A stretch of DNA of 64,000 nt from NCBI RefSeq assembly GCF_010119195.1, contig NZ_WRXL01000001.1, forward strand, positions 62,001 to 126,000, written 5' to 3'. This stretch comes from Haloarcula salina. GTDB taxonomy: Archaea > Halobacteriota > Halobacteria > Halobacteriales > Haloarculaceae. The notes beneath the pieces were generated by a model that was given only the letters and a program-made list of their open reading frames with translations, did not search any database and was not told the DNA's origin. Below are positions 18,343 through 25,478 of this stretch, piece by piece. Each line of letters begins with the position of its first letter. Within the stretch, counting starts at the first letter, position 1. A program made the translations under genes and the position numbers.

Positions 18343-18891
18343 ATGGGTGCTATCCCCGCCGTGAATCCACACCGCCTTGCGCCCGCCGCCCCCAGCGAAG
18401 CGTACGTCTACGGGTCGTGTTGCCCCGGCTGGCACACGGCCGCGACGCACCGCGCCGCGATCGACGACTGGATCGACCACGTCCGCGACCGAGACATCGA
18501 GCGAGTCTGCTGTCTGCTGCCCGGCCGACAGCTCGACGAGAACGGCGCCAACGTCGACCGCTATCGGGACGCCTTCGGCGAGTCGTCGGTCCTCCACGCG
18601 CCGGTTCCCGATTACCGTCTCGTCTCGCGAGAGCGCCTCGAAGACGACATTCTGCCGTTCCTCGTGGCCGCACGCGACCGAGAGGAGCGCGTCGTCGTCC
18701 ACTGCCTCTCCGGGATGGGCCGTACCGGTCAGGTGCTCGCCGCGTGGCTGGTGTACCACTACGACTACGGCCCCGACCGCGCCATCGAGACGGTCCAAGA
18801 GATGGGCCGCAACCCCGAGGAAGCCGTCGATGAAGGGAACGCGACGCAGTCGGACCTGTACGACCTGCTCGGGGCCGTCGCGCGACTGTAA
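18343..18891 (+). CDS. Dual-specificity / tyrosine phosphatase family protein
   Basis: 182 residues. The catalytic signature HCLSGMGRTGQVLA (HCx5R) begins near residue 118 and is preceded by the general-acid loop region (APVPDYRLV), as in archaeal protein-tyrosine phosphatases related to the DSP family. Cys acts as nucleophile and Arg binds phosphate, so the protein should be an active cytoplasmic phosphatase. The N-terminal YVYGSCCPGW and DWIDHVRDRDIERVCCLLPG fit the short fold. The HD-domain gene follows after 41 bp on the same strand. The substrate is unknown. Confidence 0.88.
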   Translation: MGAIPAVNPHRLAPAAPSEAYVYGSCCPGWHTAATHRAAIDDWIDHVRDRDIERVCCLLPGRQLDENGANVDRYRDAFGESSVLHAPVPDYRLVSRERLEDDILPFLVAARDREERVVVHCLSGMGRTGQVLAAWLVYHYDYGPDRAIETVQEMGRNPEEAVDEGNATQSDLYDLLGAVARL

Positions 18892-18932
18892 GTGGCGAAC
18901 GATTTTGCCGGAGGACGGCGTAGGCCACGCCG

Positions 18933-20156
18933 ATGACCACGATCAAGGACAGCGTCCACGACCACATCGAGGTCCAGGGGGTCGCCGCGGCGCTGCTCGA
19001 CACGCCGCCGGTCCAGCGGCTCAGGCACGTCTCACAGCTCGGGACGGTGACGCTCGTCTACCCCTCCGCGAACCACACGCGCTTCGAGCACTCGCTGGGC
19101 GTCTACCACCTCGCCGACCGGGCGCTGTCGCACCTCGGAATCGAGGGCCAGCAGGCCGAACGGGTCCGAGCGGCCGCGCTGTTACACGACGTAGGTCACT
19201 CGCCGTACAGCCACAACGTCGAGGAGGTCGTCTATCGCCGGACGGGCAAGTACCACGACGACGTGGAAGGACTGCTCGGCGAGGGGCCCGTCGCGCGGGT
19301 GCTGTCCGAGCACGGGCTGAACCCCGACCGCGTGGCGGGCCTCGTCGCCGGTGAAGGCGAACTGGGCCAACTGGTCTCCGGCGAACTCGACGTGGACCGG
19401 ATGGACTACCTGGTCCGCGACGCCCACCACACCGGCGTCCCCTACGGAACCATCGACCACGAGCGACTGATCCGGGAGCTGAGCTTCGTCGACGGCGAAC
19501 TCGTCCTCGACGAGGGAAACGTCCAGACGGCCGAGTCGCTCCTGCTGGCGCGGGCACTGATGAACCCGACGGTGTACCAGCACCACGTCGCCCGCATCGC
19601 GAAGTCGATGCTCCGGCGGGGGACCGAGCGCCTGCTCGCGACGACGGACGCGACGGCCGAGGAACTGCGCCGCTGGGACGACAGCGACCTCCTCGTGGCG
19701 CTACGCCGGTGCGAGGAGACAAGCGGCTACGCCCGTCGGCTGACCCAGCGCGACCTCTACAAGCGCGCCGTCTGGGCGGAGCGCCGCGCCGTTCCGGACG
19801 ACCTCCTCGAAGCCGACCGCGAGACAATCGGTGGACTGGAGCGAGACATCGCAGGTGCGGCGAACGTCGACGGCGACGCGGTCGTCCTCGACGTGCCCGA
19901 CGAACCGTCGATGACGGAGTCGAGTAGCCGCGTCCTCGTCAACGGCGAGGTCCGCCGCCTCGGCGAGCAGTCGACGCTCGTCAACGCCATCCGCGCCGCC
20001 CAGCGCGACCAGTGGCGACTGGGCGTCTACGCGCCGGCCGACGAGAGCGAGCGGGTCGGCGAGGCCGCGATCCGCGAACTTGGCCTGGACCTCGACGGAG
20101 CGCGGGTCAGGGACGTGCGCCCCGGAATCCACGCGACCCTCGATGAGTTTAACTGA
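18933..20156 (+). CDS. HD-domain phosphohydrolase (dGTPase/SAMHD1-like)
   Basis: 407 residues. The metal-binding HD pattern is complete: H in TRFEHSLGVYHLA (about residue 51), HD in AALLHDVGHSPYSHN (about residues 82-92), and a distal Asp in GELDVDRMDYLVRDAHHTGV (about residue 152). The order matches the YpgQ/SAMHD1 group of nucleoside-triphosphate or cyclic-nucleotide hydrolases. The C-terminal third is variable and acidic. It lies 41 bp after the phosphatase and 21 bp before an amidohydrolase on the same strand, so the three probably form an operon, perhaps in nucleotide clearance. Confidence 0.92.
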   Translation: MTTIKDSVHDHIEVQGVAAALLDTPPVQRLRHVSQLGTVTLVYPSANHTRFEHSLGVYHLADRALSHLGIEGQQAERVRAAALLHDVGHSPYSHNVEEVVYRRTGKYHDDVEGLLGEGPVARVLSEHGLNPDRVAGLVAGEGELGQLVSGELDVDRMDYLVRDAHHTGVPYGTIDHERLIRELSFVDGELVLDEGNVQTAESLLLARALMNPTVYQHHVARIAKSMLRRGTERLLATTDATAEELRRWDDSDLLVALRRCEETSGYARRLTQRDLYKRAVWAERRAVPDDLLEADRETIGGLERDIAGAANVDGDAVVLDVPDEPSMTESSSRVLVNGEVRRLGEQSTLVNAIRAAQRDQWRLGVYAPADESERVGEAAIRELGLDLDGARVRDVRPGIHATLDEFN

Positions 20157-20177
20157 CAGAGGGCGCGAACAGCGAGT

Positions 20178-21197
20178 GTGATTCTCGAAGGGACGATTCT
20201 GACGGGCCGGGACTTCGATGCCGTCGAGGGCCGCGTCGTCGTCGAGGACGGGCGGATCGAAGCCGTCGAGGAAGCGAGCGTCGACAGCGACGACATCGTC
20301 CTGCCGGCGTTCGTCAACGCCCACACGCACATCGGCGACTCGATCGCGAAAGAGGCCGGCGAGGGGCTCTCGCTGGAGGAACTGGTCGCGCCGCCGGACG
20401 GACTGAAACACCGTCTGCTCAGGCAGGCCGACCGCGCGGACCTGGTGGCCGCGATGGCGCGCTCGCTCTCGTTCATGGAGTCGTCGGGGACGGGCGCGTT
20501 CGTCGAGTTCCGCGAGGGCGGCGTCGACGGCGTCGAGGCGATCCGGGACGCGCTGTCCGACTCACCGCTCGAGAGCGTGCTCCTCGGGCGCGAGACGACG
20601 GACGCGATGGAACTGGCCGACGGATTCGGGGCGAGCGGGGCCAACGACAGCGAGTTCGGGGCCGAGCGGCGGGCGACCCGCCGGGCCGGGAAACTGTTCG
20701 GCATCCACGCTGGCGAGGTGGACAGTTCGGACATCAACCCCGCGCTCGACCTCGACCCGGACTTCCTCGTCCACATGGTCCACGCCGAATCGCTGCACCT
20801 CCAGCGGGTCGCAGACAGCGAGATTCCGGTCGTGGTCTGTCCCCGCTCGAACATCGTCACGGACGTTGGCCAGCCGCCGGTCGAGGAACTGGCCGAGCGG
20901 ACCACCGTCGCGCTCGGGACGGACAACGTGATGCTCAACAGCCCCTCGATGTTCCGCGAGATGGAGTTCACCGCGAAACTGTACGATCTCACCGCACGCG
21001 AGGTGTTGCGGATGGCGACCGTCAACGGAGCCGAGATCGCGGGCCTCGACCGCGGCGTCGTCGAGCCGGAGCGACCCGCAAGCCTGCTCGTGCTCGACGG
21101 CGACTCGGACAACCTCACGGGCGCGCGAAACGCCGTCCGGGCCGCCGTCCGCCGCGCGGGGACGGCCGACGTGAAGCGCGTCGTTCACCCGGAGTGA
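20178..21197 (+). CDS. Amidohydrolase (metal-dependent, deaminase-like)
   Basis: 339 residues, starting at GTG 20178-20180. The amidohydrolase superfamily pattern is clear: the composite beta-sandwich strand VVVEDGRIEAVEE, the HxH metal site in FVNAHTHIGDS near residue 52, GIHAGEVDSSD with another His near residue 176, HMVHAESLHLQRV near residue 200, and the catalytic Asp in TTVALGTDNVMLNSPSMFREMEF near residue 255. The last resembles chlorohydrolase/SAH-deaminase relatives, suggesting hydrolytic deamination of a purine- or cytosine-like substrate. It closes the phosphatase-HD-amidohydrolase run. Exact substrate unknown. Confidence 0.9.
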   Translation: MILEGTILTGRDFDAVEGRVVVEDGRIEAVEEASVDSDDIVLPAFVNAHTHIGDSIAKEAGEGLSLEELVAPPDGLKHRLLRQADRADLVAAMARSLSFMESSGTGAFVEFREGGVDGVEAIRDALSDSPLESVLLGRETTDAMELADGFGASGANDSEFGAERRATRRAGKLFGIHAGEVDSSDINPALDLDPDFLVHMVHAESLHLQRVADSEIPVVVCPRSNIVTDVGQPPVEELAERTTVALGTDNVMLNSPSMFREMEFTAKLYDLTAREVLRMATVNGAEIAGLDRGVVEPERPASLLVLDGDSDNLTGARNAVRAAVRRAGTADVKRVVHPE

Positions 21198-21267
21198 GCC
21201 GGGCCACTCTCCATGGCTTGCGAATGTATACCAAACGCCTATGCTGTCGGCCGGTCAATACTTCGCC

Positions 21268-21747
21268 ATGTACGACAGGATTCTGGTACCGACGGACGGA
21301 TCGGCGGGGATGGACGACGTGATCACACACGCCGGAACCCTCGCGAGAGCGCACGACAGCGAGGTACACGCGCTGTACGTCGTCGACACCGGGCGGTTCT
21401 CGACGCTCCCGGCGGAGACGACCTGGGAGAGCGTCACGACGATGCTCGAACGAGAGGGAGAGATGGCGCTGGACTCGTTCGAGCGCCTGATCGGGGATGG
21501 CGTGGCCGTGGAGGGAGCGGTCGTCGAAGGCGGACCGAGCCGGGAAATCGTCGAGTACGCCCGCGAGCACGACTGCGACCTGATCGTGATGGGGACCCAC
21601 GGCCGCGGCGGCATCGACCGCCTGCTGCTCGGGAGCGTCGCCGAGCGCGTCGTCCGGTCGTCGACCGTCCCGGTCGTGACGGTCCCGGTGACGGCGACCG
21701 AGCGGGAAGCGCCCGACGGCGAACAACCCGCCGGCGTTCCGCGGTGA
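21268..21747 (+). CDS. Universal stress protein (UspA family)
   Basis: 159 residues. MYDRILVPTDGSAGMDDVI at the start, the central ALYVVDTG strand, and the ATP-binding motif DLIVMGTHGRGGIDRLLLGSVAERVVRSSTVPVVTV (G-2x-G-9x-G-S/T type) mark an ATP-binding UspA protein. The ATG at 21268 gives the canonical N-terminus. Such proteins bind nucleotides and help cells survive stress; haloarchaea carry many paralogues. Single gene, convergent with birA. Confidence 0.94.
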   Translation: MYDRILVPTDGSAGMDDVITHAGTLARAHDSEVHALYVVDTGRFSTLPAETTWESVTTMLEREGEMALDSFERLIGDGVAVEGAVVEGGPSREIVEYAREHDCDLIVMGTHGRGGIDRLLLGSVAERVVRSSTVPVVTVPVTATEREAPDGEQPAGVPR

Positions 21748-21770
21748 GCGCTACCGGACCCCGCGGCCGC

Positions 21771-22718
21771 TCACTCGGACAGCGGGCGGAGATGCTCGCA
21801 GTCGCCCGCTGAGACCACCTCGGTACCCGTTTCTGTCTCGATCACGAGCGCGCCGGGGAACTGCACGTCGACGGCCTCTCCTTCGACGGTCCCCGTCGAC
21901 GTCTCGACGCGCACCCGGCGGCCGAGCGTCGTCGCGTACTCCCGCCAGGCGTCCAGCACACCGTCTGGATCGCGCCTGAGTGCGTCGAACTCCTCCAGCA
22001 CCCGCTGGGTGAACGCCCGGCGGTCGACCGGTTCGCCGCGCTCCGCCAACAGACTCGTCGGCCGCGCGTCGCCGGGCAGATCCCCCGGGTCGACGTTCGC
22101 GTTGATTCCGATACCGACGACGACCCAGGAGACGCGGTCGGCCTCGCCCTCCATCTCGGTGAGGATGCCGACCAGCTTTCGCTCCTCGTCGCCGTGGCGC
22201 ACCAGCACGTCATTGGGCCACTTGATGCCGGCGTCGACTCCGGCCTCGCGGGCCGCGCGGGTGACGGCGACGGCCGCGGCGAGCGTGAACACCGGCGCGT
22301 GCGCCATCGGCACGTCGGGCCGGAACAGCACGGACAGCCAGACGCCGCCGCTGGGCGAGGACCAGTCCCGGTCGAGCCGGCCGCGACCGCCGGTCTGCTC
22401 GTCGGCCAGGACGACCACGTCGGACGCGCCCTCGGCGGCGAGGTCGCGGGCGCGGGCGTTCGTGCTCGGGACGCTGTCGTGGTACTCGACCGAAAAGGGC
22501 GCCTCCAGCCCGTACTCGACGGCCGCCCCGCCGAACTCCGGCACCGAATCGAGGCCGTAGCCGTCGTCGCCGCTCTCGATCTCGAAGCCCTCGTCGCGGA
22601 GCGCCTCGACGTGCTTCCAGACGGCGGAGCGCGAGATGTCCAACTGCTCGGCGAGCGTCGGCCCCGAGACGGGGCCGTCCGCGAGCGCGTCCAGCACACG
22701 GTGGCGTGTCTCCTGCAT
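21771..22718 (-). CDS. birA: Biotin-protein ligase with N-terminal HTH domain (BirA)
   Basis: 315 residues. Residues 1-60 form a winged helix (SGPTLAEQLDISRSAVWKHVEALRDEGF), followed by the ligase domain with STNARARDLAAEGA, the biotinyl-AMP-binding ADEQTGGRGRLDRDWSSPSGGVWLS motif near residue 106, and the catalytic-Lys region GIKWPNDVLV. The C-terminal SH3-like domain holds RVRVETSTGTVEG. It activates biotin and attaches it to the carboxylase carrier domain, and may repress biotin genes. The ATG at 22716-22718 begins at the HTH. Its target, the carboxylase alpha subunit, lies 6.4 kb away beyond the lanthipeptide island. Confidence 0.95.
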   Translation of the reverse strand: MQETRHRVLDALADGPVSGPTLAEQLDISRSAVWKHVEALRDEGFEIESGDDGYGLDSVPEFGGAAVEYGLEAPFSVEYHDSVPSTNARARDLAAEGASDVVVLADEQTGGRGRLDRDWSSPSGGVWLSVLFRPDVPMAHAPVFTLAAAVAVTRAAREAGVDAGIKWPNDVLVRHGDEERKLVGILTEMEGEADRVSWVVVGIGINANVDPGDLPGDARPTSLLAERGEPVDRRAFTQRVLEEFDALRRDPDGVLDAWREYATTLGRRVRVETSTGTVEGEAVDVQFPGALVIETETGTEVVSAGDCEHLRPLSE

Positions 22719-22931
22719 ACCCGCGGCTTCGGCGGGCCGGACTAAAAGGAATCGGCAGACATGGGTGGGTCGAGTGCAAACTGGTAGTCGGTAGTGACAC
22801 AAACTGCCCGGTAGCGGAGACGTGCGTGGTTCAGTAGCGGTGGGTGCCGCGGCTAAGCGATTGATAGCGCACAGTGGGCTGTCGACGACATTGAGGCGGC
22901 AGCTTGAACAACGACCTTGGAGTCTTTAACT

Positions 22932-22936
22932 AAAAA
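22932..22936 (-). terminator. Oligo-T tract after the lanthipeptide operon
   Basis: Twenty-five nucleotides past the permease stop codon, the minus strand carries CCTTTTTAG in otherwise mixed sequence. Archaeal polymerase terminates at such U-runs without needing a hairpin. It is the only clear T-run between the island and birA, which is read in the same direction. Confidence 0.4.
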
Positions 22937-22961
22937 GGTCTGATTTCGAGTTGCTTTCGTC

Positions 22962-23804
22962 CTAATAATGTCCCATCACGCCGCGACGCCTAGCGACTGA
23001 GGAACAGTAGCTGAAAATCACATACCCGACGAGAGGATAGACGATTGCGGTCACGACCAAGACTACCAGTTTCGGGGGAGCAAACTCCCACAGTCGGACT
23101 CCTCGGCGCATACTAGCCTGGAGCATTCCAGACCCCTGAACTAAAGGCAAGGCTCGGAGCCACGAGATGTCCGCAACTGGTGCACTGATCAATCCGACCA
23201 TCGCGAACTGCATGATGTTGGAGACGCTCTGGACCCGTTTGTAAATCAATGCGAGGCCACCGAACGCGAACCCGAATCCGATGATTGTGAAGATCGTCAA
23301 CACCAGGATTGGGCCAATAGTCACCAGGTCGACGGTAAGTATCCTGCCGGTCGTAACCATCATCAACAGCAGCATGATTCCACCGACGACAGTGCTTTGA
23401 ACCAGGTTGACAATTGCTTTGACCCACATCACTCCGCCGAATCCGAAGGGAGACATGAACAGTTGTTCCAGTGTCCCCCACTCGGATTCCTGAGTAACAT
23501 TACTCGCGAGACCGGAATACGCGCCCTGTGACATCGTCCACAAGAACCATCCAACGATTAACCCGTTTAATGTGGAGTCCAGTGAGTTGAAACTGCCGCC
23601 GGCCTGAGACACGGCCGCCTGACCACCAAAGAACACAATCGCAAAGAGCACGTACATCGTTACGATGTTGATCGCGAAGTTCACCCGATAGCGCAGCATG
23701 ATGGTGAACTGCTTCTTCAAGACCGCCTTACAGAGGATGACCCACTTCGTCGGCGATTGTCTGTTCCGGACCCAGTCTACCAGGCGCATGTTCGTGCTAT
23801 TCAT
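22962..23804 (-). CDS. ABC-2-type transporter permease of the lanthipeptide cluster
   Basis: 280 residues with about six transmembrane helices (for example residues about 40-60, 82-100, 130-152, 165-190, 200-215 and 243-268). The layout, with SNVTQESEWGTLEQLFMSP between helices 2 and 3, is typical of the ABC-2 membrane family that includes lantibiotic immunity (LanE/G) and drug-export permeases. There is no protease domain. Its start overlaps the ATPase stop by 4 bases, so both form one transporter. The likely job is export of the modified peptide or removal of it from the membrane as self-protection. Codon use is AT-richer than the flanking birA gene. Confidence 0.9.
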   Translation of the reverse strand: MNSTNMRLVDWVRNRQSPTKWVILCKAVLKKQFTIMLRYRVNFAINIVTMYVLFAIVFFGGQAAVSQAGGSFNSLDSTLNGLIVGWFLWTMSQGAYSGLASNVTQESEWGTLEQLFMSPFGFGGVMWVKAIVNLVQSTVVGGIMLLLMMVTTGRILTVDLVTIGPILVLTIFTIIGFGFAFGGLALIYKRVQSVSNIMQFAMVGLISAPVADISWLRALPLVQGSGMLQASMRRGVRLWEFAPPKLVVLVVTAIVYPLVGYVIFSYCSSVARRRGVMGHY

Positions 23805-24847
23805 CGATCCTCCCCGTCTTCCAGTTCACTCTCCTGATCGACAGTTGTTTGATCGTCTGTGACACGAAGGAATATTTCCTCTAGGTCAGGTTCCACAGCA
23901 GTGACAGTGTCGACTGAGACATCCGCCGCCTGCAGGGTATTCACGAAGTCGTAAAATTCATCCCCGATTACCTTCACCGTGAATCGGGTCGCCTCCTCCC
24001 TCTGATTGAAGTTCGTGGCGTGATACTCATCGATGACCGTCTCACGAACTGCTGGGGGGAACGGGTCGTCGACGGTTATCTCGTATTGCTGCGTGTCGAA
24101 GACATCGAACAGATTTTCAACGGTATCGTCGGCAATGATCTCCCCGTCGTTCATGATGACAACTCTGTCACAGATGTGTTCGATGACGTCCATGTCGTGG
24201 CTCGAGACGAGCAATGTCGTTCCTTGCTCATTTACCATCGTCCGCAGTTCACGACGGAGGTCGAGTGTACTCTCCACGTCGAGGCCCAGTGTGGGCTCAT
24301 CGAGAAAGATGACATCGACGTCGCGAGCCAACGTACAGGCTATCGAAACCTTTTGTTTCTCGCCGCGAGAGAGGTTTTTCACCGTCTGTTCGGCCTTGTC
24401 TTCGAGACTGAATTGCTCGAGCAACGCCGCCTGTCGCTCTTTCGCCTCTGACGACGACTGCCCAGCGAGCGCGCTGAAGAACTCGAGATTCTCTCGAACT
24501 GTCAATCTCCAGTACGTGTTTCTGGCACCTTCCAGAACGGCACCGACCCGGTTATACGTCTCAGCAGGCGAATCGTGTACGTCTTTTCCGTGAATTGCCA
24601 CCCGCCCGTTGGTCGGGACGATCAGACCAAGTAATGATTTGATCGTGGTAGTCTTTCCTGCTCCGTTCGGACCGAGCAATCCGACGGCCGTCCCCGATTC
24701 AATCTCTAAATCCACACTGTGGACCGCCTCGACAGAGCCACTGTCACTGCGATAAATCTTCTGGAGGGTCTCGACGCGTACCGCCGGTGCATTCGTCCTG
24801 CTCTCTGTCGTTCCGTTACTACGCGTTGATGAGGGATACTGTGACAT
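23801..24847 (-). CDS. ABC transporter ATP-binding protein of the lanthipeptide cluster
   Basis: 348 residues. Walker A GLLGPNGAGKTTTIKSLLG near residue 55, Q-loop region, signature LSRGEKQKVSIACTLA near residue 159, Walker B DVIFLDEPTLGLD near residue 178 and the switch His in LLVSSHDMDVIEH are all intact, so it should hydrolyse ATP. The C-terminal 100 residues form an extra domain like those of ABC-2-linked ATPases (CcmA/LanF type). The signature serine-glycine-glycine is SRG here, a mild deviation. It is cotranscribed with the permease (4-base overlap) and lies 99 bp after the lipoprotein gene. Confidence 0.93.
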   Translation of the reverse strand: MSQYPSSTRSNGTTESRTNAPAVRVETLQKIYRSDSGSVEAVHSVDLEIESGTAVGLLGPNGAGKTTTIKSLLGLIVPTNGRVAIHGKDVHDSPAETYNRVGAVLEGARNTYWRLTVRENLEFFSALAGQSSSEAKERQAALLEQFSLEDKAEQTVKNLSRGEKQKVSIACTLARDVDVIFLDEPTLGLDVESTLDLRRELRTMVNEQGTTLLVSSHDMDVIEHICDRVVIMNDGEIIADDTVENLFDVFDTQQYEITVDDPFPPAVRETVIDEYHATNFNQREEATRFTVKVIGDEFYDFVNTLQAADVSVDTVTAVEPDLEEIFLRVTDDQTTVDQESELEDGEDR

Positions 24848-24946
24848 TAGTATGAATGGAGGGGTTCTGCGGGCACACTATGGCCCGGGAACGTAGCGCT
24901 GAGACGATTCCGGGCCTCTGCGCCGGAGTCGTCACGAGCAGAAACG

Positions 24947-25390
24947 TTACCGGGTGGATATTTCAATCCGTAAGCTATCATTATCTCGTAACTTGTATGT
25001 GGTTGGTTTGATCGTCGAACGGTTCACGAAGAAACGGATCCTCGTATCGTCGTGACGCTCGTCGTAAGTCGTGTTGGCAATCGTGAGTACGTCCGCATTC
25101 CCTGACTGACGATAGCTGATGTGAGGGAGATAATCCAAAGCGGCCCCAACAGTCACTCGTTTGGATCCTTCCATATACCACTTCGAGTCGCCCTCGTGAA
25201 GGTGGAACATGTGAGAAGAGTTACTGGCGTGCTCTGCCTGGTAACGCGCCTGGCTCAGGTCGGTCGTCCGGTTATCGATCTGTATCTGTATCGAGCCGGA
25301 CGCACTGACCCTCTCTCCGTCAGTACATCCTGCCCCCCCGGCCAACAGAGCGGCCACGACAAGGAGAGTACATAGTCGCTTACTCAGCAT
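24947..25390 (-). CDS. Small predicted lipoprotein in the lanthipeptide cluster
   Basis: 147 residues. A hydrophobic signal (MLSKRLCTLLVVAALLAGGAGC) ends in a lipobox-like GAG-Cys at residue 22, so it is probably anchored outside the membrane by lipid. The rest is polar and rich in Asn/Thr/Ser/Asp, with IQIQIDNRTTDLSQARY and a mid-section DSKWYMEGSKRVTVGA, probably beta-rich. I find no named family. Lying between lanM and an ABC transporter, it parallels the LanI immunity lipoproteins of bacterial lantibiotic operons, but this is by position only. It could instead be a substrate-binding component or an unrelated exported protein. Confidence 0.75.
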   Translation of the reverse strand: MLSKRLCTLLVVAALLAGGAGCTDGERVSASGSIQIQIDNRTTDLSQARYQAEHASNSSHMFHLHEGDSKWYMEGSKRVTVGAALDYLPHISYRQSGNADVLTIANTTYDERHDDTRIRFFVNRSTIKPTTYKLRDNDSLRIEISTR

Positions 25391-25478
25391 GGCTGGTACG
25401 GTGGCCGAGTATGTCCACAGTGACTGCGTCCCTTGGTAGTGACGCCATCAACGAGGGAGGTCATGTTTCTTACCATCG

